Assembly: GCA_036558005.1 (NCBI GenBank)
Contig: DATBGO010000068.1
Coordinates: forward strand, 30,761-94,760
DNA from: DATBGO01 sp036558005
GTDB taxonomy: Bacteria; Actinomycetota; Actinomycetes; Streptosporangiales; Streptosporangiaceae
Reading direction: 5' to 3'
Length of the DNA stretch: 64,000 nucleotides
Below the pieces are notes generated by a model. It saw only the letters and a program-made list of their open reading frames with translations. It was not told the origin of the DNA and made no database searches. Positions 7,484 to 14,648 of this stretch are shown here, one piece after another; position 1 is the stretch's first letter, and each line of letters begins with the position of its first letter. A program made the position numbers and the translations under genes.

Positions 7484-8419
7484 GTGCTGCGCCGCGCCCT
7501 GCTGGCCGTCTCGGCCAGCCAACGGATCCGTCAGATCATCACCACCGCGCCGCTGACCCGCGGCGTCGTCGCCAGGTTCGTGGCCGGCGACAGCGCCGAC
7601 GACGCCGTGGCGGTCACCCGGCGGCTGCAGGCCGACGGGCTGCTGGTGACCCTGGACTTCCTGGGCGAGGACACCACCGAGCCCGATCAGGCCGCCGCGG
7701 TCGCCGACGAGTACATCAGGCTGCTTGAGCGGCTGGCCGCCGCCGGGCTGGCGGGCGGCGGCCGGGCCGAGGTGTCGGTCAAGCCCACCGCGGTCGGGCT
7801 CGGCCTGGCCGAGCACGGCGAGAAGACCGCCACCGAGAGCATCGCCAGGGTCTGCGCGGCGGCCGCGGCCGCGGGCACCACGGTCACGCTGGACATGGAG
7901 GATCACACCAGGGTCGAGCAGACCCTGCGGATGCTGGCCCAGCTGCGCGCCGACTTCCCCAACCTCGGCTGCGTGATCCAGTCCTACCTGCGGCGCAGCA
8001 TCGCCGACTGCGAGGGGCTGGCGTTCGCCGGGTCGCGGGTGCGGCTGTGCAAGGGCGCCTACAGCGCGCCGGACGGGGTCGCCTTCGCCACCCGGTCCGA
8101 GGTGGACCGCAGCTACGCCCGGTGCCTGCGGGTGCTGCTGGCCGGTGACGGCTACCCGATGCTCGCCACCCACGACCCGCGGTTGATCGAGATCATCGGC
8201 GCCCGGGCGGAGTCGGCGGGCCGCCCGGCCGGGAGCTATGAGTACCAGTTCCTCTACGGCATCCGGCCGGCCGAGCAGGTCCGGCTGGCCCGCCAGGGCG
8301 CGCAGGTCCGGGTCTACGTCCCCTACGGCAGCGACTGGTATGGCTACCTGGTCCGGCGGCTGGCCGAGCGGCCCGCGAACCTGGTGTTCTTCCTGCGCTC
8401 GCTGGCCACGCGCGGCTAG
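7484..8419 (+). CDS. Proline dehydrogenase (monofunctional)
   Basis: An FAD-dependent beta/alpha barrel enzyme that oxidises proline to delta-1-pyrroline-5-carboxylate. At 311 residues it is the short monofunctional form without the P5C dehydrogenase domain. Barrel signatures include SVKPTAVGLGL, LDMEDHTR, QSYLRRS, RLCKGAY, ATHDPRL, EYQFLYG and the C-terminal VPYGSDWYGYLVRRLAERPAN, which contributes flavin and substrate contacts. The GTG at 7484 has a GGAGG ribosome binding site about 8 nt upstream. It lies 36 bases before proC, so enzymes for opposite proline reactions are adjacent; proC has its own -10 box. Confidence 0.92.
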   Translation: MLRRALLAVSASQRIRQIITTAPLTRGVVARFVAGDSADDAVAVTRRLQADGLLVTLDFLGEDTTEPDQAAAVADEYIRLLERLAAAGLAGGGRAEVSVKPTAVGLGLAEHGEKTATESIARVCAAAAAAGTTVTLDMEDHTRVEQTLRMLAQLRADFPNLGCVIQSYLRRSIADCEGLAFAGSRVRLCKGAYSAPDGVAFATRSEVDRSYARCLRVLLAGDGYPMLATHDPRLIEIIGARAESAGRPAGSYEYQFLYGIRPAEQVRLARQGAQVRVYVPYGSDWYGYLVRRLAERPANLVFFLRSLATRG

Positions 8420-8442
8420 CCGGGGCGGGCCCCCCGGACCGG

Positions 8443-8448
8443 TAGGCT
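8443..8448 (+). promoter_or_regulatory. -10 box of proC (leaderless type)
   Basis: TAGGCT is followed by 7 nt and then the ATG at 8456. Confidence 0.5.
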
Positions 8449-8455
8449 CCGTGGG

Positions 8456-9250
8456 ATGATTGCCGTTCTGGGGGCCGGGAAGATGGGCGAGGCGCTCATC
8501 TCGGGACTGCTGCGGGCCGGCGGCTCGCCGGCCGGGGTGCTCGCCGCGGTCCGGCGCCCCGACCGGGCTGAGCAGCTGCGGGCGGCCTACGGCATCGAGG
8601 TGCTCGGCCCCGCCGAGGCGGCCCGGCGCGCCGAGACGCTGCTGATCACCGTGAAACCGCAGGACATGCCGGGGCTGCTGGAGGAGATCGCGGCCGCGGT
8701 GACCACCGAGAAGCTGGTGATCTCGGTCGCGGCCGGGATCCCGACCGCGGTGATCGAGCGCAGGCTGGGCGGCGAGGTCGCGGTGGTGCGGGTGATGTCC
8801 AACACCCCGGTGCTCGTCGACGAGGCGATGAGCGTGATCTCGCCCGGCACGCACGCGGGCGAGCAGCACCTGCGCCGGGCCGAGGAACTGCTGCGCCCGG
8901 TCGGCAAGGTGGCGCGGATACCGGAGTCCCAGCAGGACGCGGCGACCGCGCTGTCGGGCAGCGGCCCGGCGTACGTCTATTTCCTGGTGGAGGCGATGGT
9001 CGACGCCGGGATCCTGCTCGGCATGTCGCGCAGCAGCGCGCTGGAGATGGTGAAGCAGGCGGTGTACGGGGCGGCGACGATGCTGCGCGAGTCGGGCGAG
9101 CACCCGGTGATCCTGCGGGAGGCGGTGACCTCGCCCGGCGGCACCACCATCAACGCGATCAGGGAACTGGAGAAGCACGGGGTGCGGGCGGCGTTCCTGG
9201 CCGCGATCGAGGCGGCCAGGGACCGGGGCCGCGAGCTTGGCAGCGGCTGA
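8456..9250 (+). CDS. proC: Pyrroline-5-carboxylate reductase
   Basis: Catalyses the last step of proline synthesis, NAD(P)H-dependent reduction of P5C. The 264-residue protein has the Rossmann motif VLGAGKMGEALISG at 4-17, NTPVLV in the middle, and the C-terminal signature of the family (ALSGSGPAYVY, then TSPGGTTINAIRELE). The start is fixed by the Rossmann strand beginning at residue 2 and the TAGGCT box upstream. The gene order proC, small HTH protein, bS22, acyltransferase matches that remembered around Rv0500 in Mycobacterium tuberculosis. Confidence 0.96.
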   Translation: MIAVLGAGKMGEALISGLLRAGGSPAGVLAAVRRPDRAEQLRAAYGIEVLGPAEAARRAETLLITVKPQDMPGLLEEIAAAVTTEKLVISVAAGIPTAVIERRLGGEVAVVRVMSNTPVLVDEAMSVISPGTHAGEQHLRRAEELLRPVGKVARIPESQQDAATALSGSGPAYVYFLVEAMVDAGILLGMSRSSALEMVKQAVYGAATMLRESGEHPVILREAVTSPGGTTINAIRELEKHGVRAAFLAAIEAARDRGRELGSG

Positions 9251-9256
9251 GCTGGG

Positions 9257-9282
9257 GCCGGCCGGCCGATTTACCGGCCGGC
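9257..9282 (+). terminator. Hairpin after proC
   Basis: Perfect 9-bp arms GCCGGCCGG (9257-9265) and CCGGCCGGC (9274-9282) with the loop CCGATTTA, just behind the proC stop codon. Confidence 0.55.
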
Positions 9283-9431
9283 GGTTAACTGAATGGCCGT
9301 TTGATAACAGCGGGGAATTGAGAGCGCCCGCCGGGGTTGCCCTTTTCCTTACAGGACTTACGCTGGAGACGGGCGTGACTGGTGCGCCGAATCTCGCTAG
9401 GCGCAGGCAGCTCCCCGGAAGAGGGCTACTG

Positions 9432-9635
9432 ATGGCAGCAGACGTAACATCGCTCAGCGACGTCAGGTTCCTGACCGTGGCAGAGGTGGCCACGATCATG
9501 CGGGTGTCGAAGATGACGGTCTATCGTCTCGTTCACTCTGGTGAGCTGGAGGCGATCCGGGTCGGCCGGTCGTTCCGGGTACCCGAGCAGGCGGTCAACA
9601 CCTATCTCAAGGAGGCTTTCGTAGGGACCGAATGA
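9432..9635 (+). CDS. Small HTH (excisionase/MerR-like) DNA-binding protein
   Basis: A 67-residue single-domain protein with a winged helix: FLTVAEVATIMRVSKMTVYRLVHSGELEAIRVGRSFRVPEQAV spans most of its length (written here only as a location, residues 13-55). The helix MRVSKMTVYRLVHSG is the putative recognition element. It is related to, but distinct from, the BldC homologue at 30002. Position between proC and bS22 matches the conserved actinobacterial arrangement (Rv0500A-like). The ATG at 9432 has a GAAGAGGG purine run about 7 nt upstream. The regulated genes are unknown. Confidence 0.9.
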   Translation: MAADVTSLSDVRFLTVAEVATIMRVSKMTVYRLVHSGELEAIRVGRSFRVPEQAVNTYLKEAFVGTE

Positions 9636-9759
9636 CGGCCTGCGGTTGGGGAGCAGGCCCGTAACGGGGGTACGCTGTGGCGTTGGCGTGCCCGGCCGTA
9701 TCAGCGGCGGTGCGCGCGGGGCATGCTTACCAGCAAGGACGTCGAGCGAGGGTGATCTC

Positions 9760-9858
9760 GTGGGTTCTGTGATCAAGAAGCGCCGCAAGCGGATGGCGAA
9801 GAAGAAGCACCGCAAGCTGCTGCGGAAGACGCGCGTTCAGCGCCGTAACAAGAAGTAG
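9760..9858 (+). CDS. Ribosomal protein bS22 (AURKAIP1/COX24-domain, 32 aa)
   Basis: A 32-residue, extremely basic protein: MGSVIKKRRKRMAKKKHRK followed by LLRKTRVQRRNKK. It matches the actinobacterial small-subunit protein bS22 first seen in mycobacterial ribosome structures, and the AURKAIP1/COX24 family of mitochondrial ribosomes. GTG at 9760 is preceded by GAGGGTGAT, a strong ribosome binding site about 4 nt away; the longer frame upstream is not conserved-looking. Such genes are often missed because of their size. Confidence 0.93.
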   Translation: MGSVIKKRRKRMAKKKHRKLLRKTRVQRRNKK

Positions 9859-9860
9859 CT

Positions 9861-9890
9861 CAGCGCGGAGCGTGCCCGGCCACGGCGCTG
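9861..9890 (+). terminator. Hairpin after bS22
   Basis: CAGCGC (9861-9866) pairs with GCGCTG (9885-9890), and CGTG/CACG extends the stem after a 4-nt bulge. It starts two bases behind the bS22 stop codon. Confidence 0.4.
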
Positions 9891-9991
9891 GGTATGGCTG
9901 CCGCATCGAATGCGCGAAGACTCCTGCCGCTGTCGCCGGGCCTGCCGGGCCGGCCTGGTGCCCCGCCGACGGCGGCGCCCGGGGAGACGTT

Positions 9992-10858
9992 GTGACCCAG
10001 TCCGGGCCAGCCAAGCGTGATGGCGCGCGTGACCTGATCGCGGGCGCGGCCGGATTCGTGCGGCGCAGGATCAGCGGCGACTACCCGGCCGACGAGTCGG
10101 GCTTCGACCCCGAGTTCAACTCCAGCGTGCTGATGCCGGTGACCGGCGCGCTGTACCGGAACTGGTTCCGGGTCCGGATGCGCGGGCTCGAGCACGTGCC
10201 AGGGTCTGGTCCCGCGCTGATCGTGGCCAACCACTCCGGCGTGCTGCCGTTCGACGCGGTGATGCTCCAGACCGGTGTGTACCGCGAGCACCCCGCGCAC
10301 CGCAACGTGCGGATGCTCGGCGCGGACCTGGTCTACACGGTGCCGGTGCTGGCCAGCCTGGCCCGGCTCAGCGGGCACACCCGCGCCTGCCCGGCCGAGG
10401 CCAGCCGGCTGCTGGCGGGGGGCGAGCTGGCCGGGGTGTTTCCCGAGGGCTTCAAGGGGATCGGCAAGCCATTCCGGGAGCGGTACCAGCTGCAGCGGTT
10501 CGGCCGCGGCGGGTTCGCGGTATCGGCGATCCGCGCCCGGGTGCCGATCATTCCGTGCGCCATCGTCGGGGCGGAGGAGATCTACCCGATGATCGGCAAC
10601 TACGCGGCGGCTGCGCGCCTGCTCAAGCTGCCATATTTCCCGGTAACGCCACTGTTTCCCTGGCTCGGCCCGCTCGGCGCGATCCCGTTGCCATCGAACT
10701 GGATGATCGAATTCTGCGAGCCGGTGCCGACCGACGGCATCAGGGACGACTGGCAGCAGCACCCGGAGACCGTCACCACCCTGGCCGGCCAGGTGAAGCA
10801 GACTATCCAGGACAAGCTGGACGAGCTGCTGGTGGAGCGCGGCCCCGCGTTCAGCTGA
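9992..10858 (+). CDS. Lysophospholipid/glycerophosphate acyltransferase family protein
   Basis: A 288-residue PlsC-type acyltransferase. Motif I appears as ANHSGVLPFDAV, with His and Asp separated by six residues rather than the classical four; motif III is VFPEGFKGIGKPF. Substrate is probably a lysolipid or acylglycerol phosphate at the inner membrane face, but the sequence does not fix it. GTG at 9992 was chosen over the longer frame because GGGGAG lies 5 nt upstream and the N-terminal extension looks non-coding. An HAD-IB phosphatase gene converges 17 bases downstream. The location after bS22 parallels Rv0502. Confidence 0.87.
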   Translation: MTQSGPAKRDGARDLIAGAAGFVRRRISGDYPADESGFDPEFNSSVLMPVTGALYRNWFRVRMRGLEHVPGSGPALIVANHSGVLPFDAVMLQTGVYREHPAHRNVRMLGADLVYTVPVLASLARLSGHTRACPAEASRLLAGGELAGVFPEGFKGIGKPFRERYQLQRFGRGGFAVSAIRARVPIIPCAIVGAEEIYPMIGNYAAAARLLKLPYFPVTPLFPWLGPLGAIPLPSNWMIEFCEPVPTDGIRDDWQQHPETVTTLAGQVKQTIQDKLDELLVERGPAFS

Positions 10859-10875
10859 CCCGGGGCCGGGCGGTG

Positions 10876-11751
10876 TCAGCCGCCGGCCCGGCGGCGGTGC
10901 AGCGCCAGCCCGGCCGCCATCCCGCCGACCACCACCCCGGCGCCGGCCGCGACCGGCAGCGCCACCGTGGTGACCCGGCGGCCGGACCTGAAGTCGTGCA
11001 CCGGCCAGTCGTTGTCGCGAGCCCGCGCGCGCAGCTCGGCGTCCGGGTTGACCACGTGCGGGTGCCCGACCAGGGTCAGCATCGGCAGGTCGTTGGCCGA
11101 ATCGCTGTAGGCCGAGCAGCGGGACAGGTCCAGCTGCTCGCGCTCGGCCAGGGCCCGGATCGCGGCGGCCTTGCCCTCGCCGTGCAGCAGCCCGCCGACC
11201 AGCCGGCCGGTGTAGACGCCGTCGGCCGTCTGCGCCACGGTGCCGAGCGCGCCGGTGAGCCCGAGCCTGCGGGCCAGGATGTTGGCCAGCTCGACCGGCG
11301 TCGCGGTGACCAGCCAGACCCGCTGGCCGGCGGCCAGGTGCCGCTGGGTGAGCTCGCGCGCGCCCGCCCAGATCCGGTCGGCCATGGTGTCGTCGTAGAT
11401 CTCCTCGCCGAGCGCGACGATCTCGTCGACCCGGTGCCCGGCCACGAACGCCAGCGCCGATTCCCTGGCGGCCGCGATGTGACCGGAGTTCTCCGCGCCG
11501 CGGACCCGGAACGACACCTGTCCCCAGGTCAGCCGGACCAGGTCGCGGGGCCCGAACAGCTTGCGAGCGGCCAGCCCGCGGGCGAAGTGGTAGATCGAGG
11601 CGCCGCGCATCAGGGTGTTGTCGACGTCGAAGAACGCCCCCGCGGCCAGGTCCGGGACGGGCGCGGGCTGCCGCACGTCGGCGGCCGCCGCGGATGCCTG
11701 GCCAGCGGCGGCCTGCCCGTTCCCCCCGCGCCTGCGTGGCAGCAGTTTCAT
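10876..11751 (-). CDS. HAD-IB family hydrolase (SerB-like phosphatase) with C-terminal membrane segment
   Basis: A 291-residue HAD phosphatase. Motif I is FFDVDNTLMRG (nucleophile Asp and acid/base Asp), motif II lies in VWLVTATPVEL, motif III is the Lys of GEGKAAAI and motif IV is YSDSANDLPML. The last 30 residues form a hydrophobic helix (VALPVAAGAGVVVGGMAAGLAL) ending in HRRRAGG, probably a membrane anchor. The substrate is unknown; relatives act on phosphoserine or lysolipid phosphates, which would fit the neighbouring acyltransferase. Start ATG at 11751 fits a TAGGCT box 8 nt upstream; an ATG at 11790 is possible. Confidence 0.87.
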   Translation of the reverse strand: MKLLPRRRGGNGQAAAGQASAAAADVRQPAPVPDLAAGAFFDVDNTLMRGASIYHFARGLAARKLFGPRDLVRLTWGQVSFRVRGAENSGHIAAARESALAFVAGHRVDEIVALGEEIYDDTMADRIWAGARELTQRHLAAGQRVWLVTATPVELANILARRLGLTGALGTVAQTADGVYTGRLVGGLLHGEGKAAAIRALAEREQLDLSRCSAYSDSANDLPMLTLVGHPHVVNPDAELRARARDNDWPVHDFRSGRRVTTVALPVAAGAGVVVGGMAAGLALHRRRAGG

Positions 11752-11759
11752 GTGCATCG

Positions 11760-11765
11760 AGCCTA
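11760..11765 (-). promoter_or_regulatory. -10 box of the HAD hydrolase gene (leaderless type)
   Basis: On the minus strand TAGGCT lies 8 nt before the ATG at 11751. Confidence 0.4.
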
Positions 11766-11888
11766 CCGGCGCAAACTCGGTCGCCAGCATGCCCGCGCGG
11801 GCGTTTCGCTGGCTGGCCGCCAGCGGCGCAAGCTGGCTGGTCAGCAGTATGGTCGCGCCAGCAGCCCGCGTCGGGCACCATAGTCAGG

Positions 11889-13418
11889 ATGTCTGTCTCG
11901 CTTCTGCTGCCCGGCCTGGGCTGGCTCGGCACCCTCGCGGCCACGGGTTTCCTGGTCGCCAGGTGCCAGCGCGCGCCCAGCGGGCCGCTGGTGGCCTGGA
12001 CCGTCGCCATGTTCGCGCTGATGATCTCGCTGCTGGCGCAGGCGTCCGGGTACGCGGCCGGGTTCGGGCCGGTGACGCTGCGCGGGATGGAGATCGGGGC
12101 GGGCATCGTCGCCCCGCTGGCGCTGGCCGAAGGGCTGGCTGAGCTGGCGGGCAAGAGCGTGCCCGCCAGGTTCGCCGCCCGGCTGCTGCTCCCGGCGATC
12201 GGGTTCATCGCGGTGGTGATCCTGGGCAGCGACCCGCTGACCACGGCGGGATTCAGCAAGGCATGGCCCGAGCCGACCCGGCACTACCAGATCCTCCCGG
12301 AGAACCTGCTGGGCTATGTCGCCCCGGCGGTGCTGCTGGCCGCGCTGCTCGCGGTGATCTCGACGCTGGCCCGGCCGCACCGGGAGCGGGCCTGGCAGGA
12401 GGCGGTGCCGCCGGTGGCGGCGGCGGCGGTCGCCACCCTGGCGATCTCGCTGCCTGGACTGGTGGTGCTGGCCGCGATCCAGCATCACCCGGTGAAGGCG
12501 CCGGTGGGCAGCCTGTTCGCCCCGCTGTGCATCGTCGCCGCGGTGCTGACCTGGTTCGCCTGCAAGTGGGCCGGCGACCTGGATCTGGACCTGCTGCGCT
12601 ATGGCCAGCCGCCCGCGGCGGCCCGCGACGACTGGCAGCAGCGCAGGGACTGGGCGCGGCCGGACGAGACCGGGGACTTCGAGTCGCCCGGCGCCGGCGC
12701 TGACCCCTACGACAGCCTGTACCGGCAGGAGGACGAGGGCGGGTACGGCGCGGGCTACCCGGAGGGCGGCTATGACGAGTCCGGCTACCCGGCAGCCGGG
12801 GCCTACCGCGAGGCCGGGCCGGACACCGGGTACGGCGAGGAGAGCGGCTACGGCGACACCGGGTACGGCGACAGCGGCTACAGCGACGCCGGCTACGGCG
12901 ACCCCGCCCGGGGCGAGAGCAGGCTCGACGATGACACCGGGTTCGGCCGGCCGGTGCCCGCGCAGCGCGGCTACCAGGAGCAGGAGGAGCCGGCCGCGCC
13001 GATGTTCGGCCAGATCGCCATCTACACGCTGCTGGAGGACCGGGTCGCCGAGTTCGACAAGCTGACCAAGCAGGTGGTCCGGCAGGTACGCGACAGCGAG
13101 CCGGACACGCTGGTGTTCATCGTGCACGCGGTGCCGTCGGCGCCGATGCAGCGGATCCTGTACGAGGTCTACCGGGACCGCGAGGCGTACGAGGAGCACA
13201 AGCGCCAGCCCTACCTGGCCAGGTTCGAGACCGAGCGGCGGCCGTTGGTGCTGGCCACCAACGTGATCGAGCTCGGGCTCCAGCAGGCCAAGGTGTCGCC
13301 GCTGCGGCCGATCACCGACGTGCTCAGCGACACCGGGTTCGACCTGCTCAGCGACACCGGGTTCGGCCAGCCGGGGTTCGCGCCGCGGCAGGCCGGGGAC
13401 CTGCGCGGCGGGCGATGA
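11889..13418 (+). CDS. Multi-span membrane protein fused to an ABM (antibiotic biosynthesis monooxygenase-like) domain
   Basis: A 509-residue three-part protein. Residues 1-230 hold about seven hydrophobic helices. Residues 240-365 are a low-complexity acidic Gly/Tyr linker with repeated GYGD/GYxD units. Residues about 370-460 form an ABM-like ferredoxin fold beginning FGQIAIYTLLEDRVAEFDKLT and containing YEVYRDREAYEEHKRQPYLARF. The tail repeats SDTGFDLL/SDTGFGQP. Free ABM domains are small oxygenases or heme-degrading enzymes; what a membrane-anchored copy does is unknown. The ATG at 11889 begins the first helix. A glutaredoxin-like gene overlaps its stop by four bases, suggesting coupled expression. 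Confidence 0.82.
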   Translation: MSVSLLLPGLGWLGTLAATGFLVARCQRAPSGPLVAWTVAMFALMISLLAQASGYAAGFGPVTLRGMEIGAGIVAPLALAEGLAELAGKSVPARFAARLLLPAIGFIAVVILGSDPLTTAGFSKAWPEPTRHYQILPENLLGYVAPAVLLAALLAVISTLARPHRERAWQEAVPPVAAAAVATLAISLPGLVVLAAIQHHPVKAPVGSLFAPLCIVAAVLTWFACKWAGDLDLDLLRYGQPPAAARDDWQQRRDWARPDETGDFESPGAGADPYDSLYRQEDEGGYGAGYPEGGYDESGYPAAGAYREAGPDTGYGEESGYGDTGYGDSGYSDAGYGDPARGESRLDDDTGFGRPVPAQRGYQEQEEPAAPMFGQIAIYTLLEDRVAEFDKLTKQVVRQVRDSEPDTLVFIVHAVPSAPMQRILYEVYRDREAYEEHKRQPYLARFETERRPLVLATNVIELGLQQAKVSPLRPITDVLSDTGFDLLSDTGFGQPGFAPRQAGDLRGGR

Positions 13419-13690
13419 CCGGCCCGGGGGCCGGCCAGCGCGGCGGGCAGGCCGCCCACCAGGTCACGCTCATCACCCGGCCGGGCTGCCACCTGTGCGA
13501 CGACGCGCGCGCCATCATCACCCGGGTCGCCGCCGAGCTCGGGGCCGGCTTCACCGAGCGCGACGTCGAGCAGTCGCAAGAGGACCTGCTTTCCTACGGC
13601 GACATGGTCCCGGTGACCCTGATCGACGGGGTGCAGCATGACTTCTGGCGGGTCAGCGAGCAGCGGCTGCGCGCCGCGCTGGGCGGATAG
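13415..13690 (+). CDS. Glutaredoxin-like thioredoxin-fold protein
   Basis: A 91-residue glutaredoxin-family protein (DUF836 type). The redox motif CHLC follows the first strand (QVTLITRPGCHLCDDA, residues 16-31), and the conserved Pro loop is in DMVPVTLIDG. It would reduce disulfides or mixed thiols in the cytoplasm. ATG at 13415 overlaps the TGA of the preceding membrane gene. It lies just before rex, but the Rex operator and a hairpin-poor gap of 169 bases separate them. A thioredoxin-fold gene ahead of rex is also found in other actinobacteria as I recall. Confidence 0.88.
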   Translation: MTGPGAGQRGGQAAHQVTLITRPGCHLCDDARAIITRVAAELGAGFTERDVEQSQEDLLSYGDMVPVTLIDGVQHDFWRVSEQRLRAALGG

Positions 13691-13761
13691 ATCTGGTCGC
13701 AGTGCGGTAAAGCGGCGGTAAAGCTGCAGCGGGCGGGCCGGAGGGGGATCCGGGCCGACTT

Positions 13762-13777
13762 TGTGCAAACGTTCACA
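13762..13777 (+). promoter_or_regulatory. Rex operator (ROP) controlling rex-hem
   Basis: TGTGCAAACGTTCACA is a near-perfect match to the Rex operator TGTGAACNNNTTCACA. It lies 82 bases before the rex ATG and just upstream of a possible -10 box TAGCGT (13784-13789), where binding would block RNA polymerase. Rex releases DNA when NADH is high, so the rex-hem operon should be induced under low oxygen or reductive stress, as known for rex-hemACD in Streptomyces coelicolor. Confidence 0.88.
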
Positions 13778-13859
13778 AGGGCGTAGCGTGACAGGAAAGC
13801 CAGCATGCGTGCCGCCCGGCCCGCGTGACCGTCGCGTCGATCCCCAGGAGTGCCGGCGC

Positions 13860-14648
13860 ATGACCCGCCGTCCCGTCCCGCCCAGCGCCGTCCCTGGCAT
13901 CCCCGAGGCGACCGTGGCCCGCCTCCCGATCTACCTGCGGGCCCTGTACGCGCTCGCCGACCGCGAGGTCGCCACGGTGTCCAGCGAGGAGCTCGCCGCA
14001 GCGGCCGGGGTGAACTCCGCCAAGCTCCGCAAGGACCTGTCGCACCTGGGCTCCTACGGAACCAGGGGGGTCGGCTACGACGTCGAGTACCTGGTGTATC
14101 AGGTGTCGCGCGAACTCGGGCTGACCCAGGACTGGCCGGTCGTGATCGTCGGCGCGGGCAACCTGGGCCGCGCGCTGGCCAACTACGGCGGGTTCGTCTC
14201 CCGCGGGTTCCGGATCGCGGCGCTGCTCGATTCTGACCCCGAGGTGGTCGGGACCCAGATCGCCCGGCACGTGGTCCGGCACGCGGACGAGATCGAGGCG
14301 GTGGTGACCGGGGACGGGGTGTCGATCGGCGTGATCGCCACGCCGGCCGCGGCCGCGCAGGCCGTCTGCGACCGGCTGATCGCCGCGGGGGTGACCAGCA
14401 TCCTCAACTTCGCGCCGGTTGTCCTCGACGTGCCATCGGGCGTCGATGTGCGTAAGGTCGATCTGTCGATCGAGTTGCAGATACTCGCGTTCCACGCCCA
14501 GCGGCGGGCCGTGCTGCAGGTCGCCGGGAACGGTAACTGGCCGCAGCAGCAGGCCGCGCCGCCCGGCGGGGCCGGGCCGGCCGGGCCCGGCCAGGTGCCG
14601 CGGCCCGACGGCGAGCCGGGGGTGGAGGCGCAGGCGGTAGCAAGATGA
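13860..14648 (+). CDS. rex: Rex, NAD(H)-sensing redox repressor
   Basis: A 262-residue repressor. The winged helix spans about residues 10-80 (IPEATVARLPIYLRAL; recognition part VNSAKLRKDLSHLGSYGTRGVGY) and is followed by a Rossmann domain with VIVGAGNLGRALANY and the C-terminal swapped helix (IELQILAFHAQ). It represses when NAD+ dominates. ATG at 13860 has AGGAG about 10 nt upstream; an in-frame ATG at 13761 lies inside the operator and is unlikely. The tail after residue 225 is Pro/Gly/Ala-rich and probably disordered. The stop overlaps hemA by four bases. Confidence 0.96.
   Translation: MTRRPVPPSAVPGIPEATVARLPIYLRALYALADREVATVSSEELAAAAGVNSAKLRKDLSHLGSYGTRGVGYDVEYLVYQVSRELGLTQDWPVVIVGAGNLGRALANYGGFVSRGFRIAALLDSDPEVVGTQIARHVVRHADEIEAVVTGDGVSIGVIATPAAAAQAVCDRLIAAGVTSILNFAPVVLDVPSGVDVRKVDLSIELQILAFHAQRRAVLQVAGNGNWPQQQAAPPGGAGPAGPGQVPRPDGEPGVEAQAVAR

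Noticed and set aside
12760..12905. CRISPR-like or tandem DNA repeats
   Set aside because: The repetition reflects Gly/Tyr codons of the membrane-ABM protein linker; spacing is irregular and in frame.
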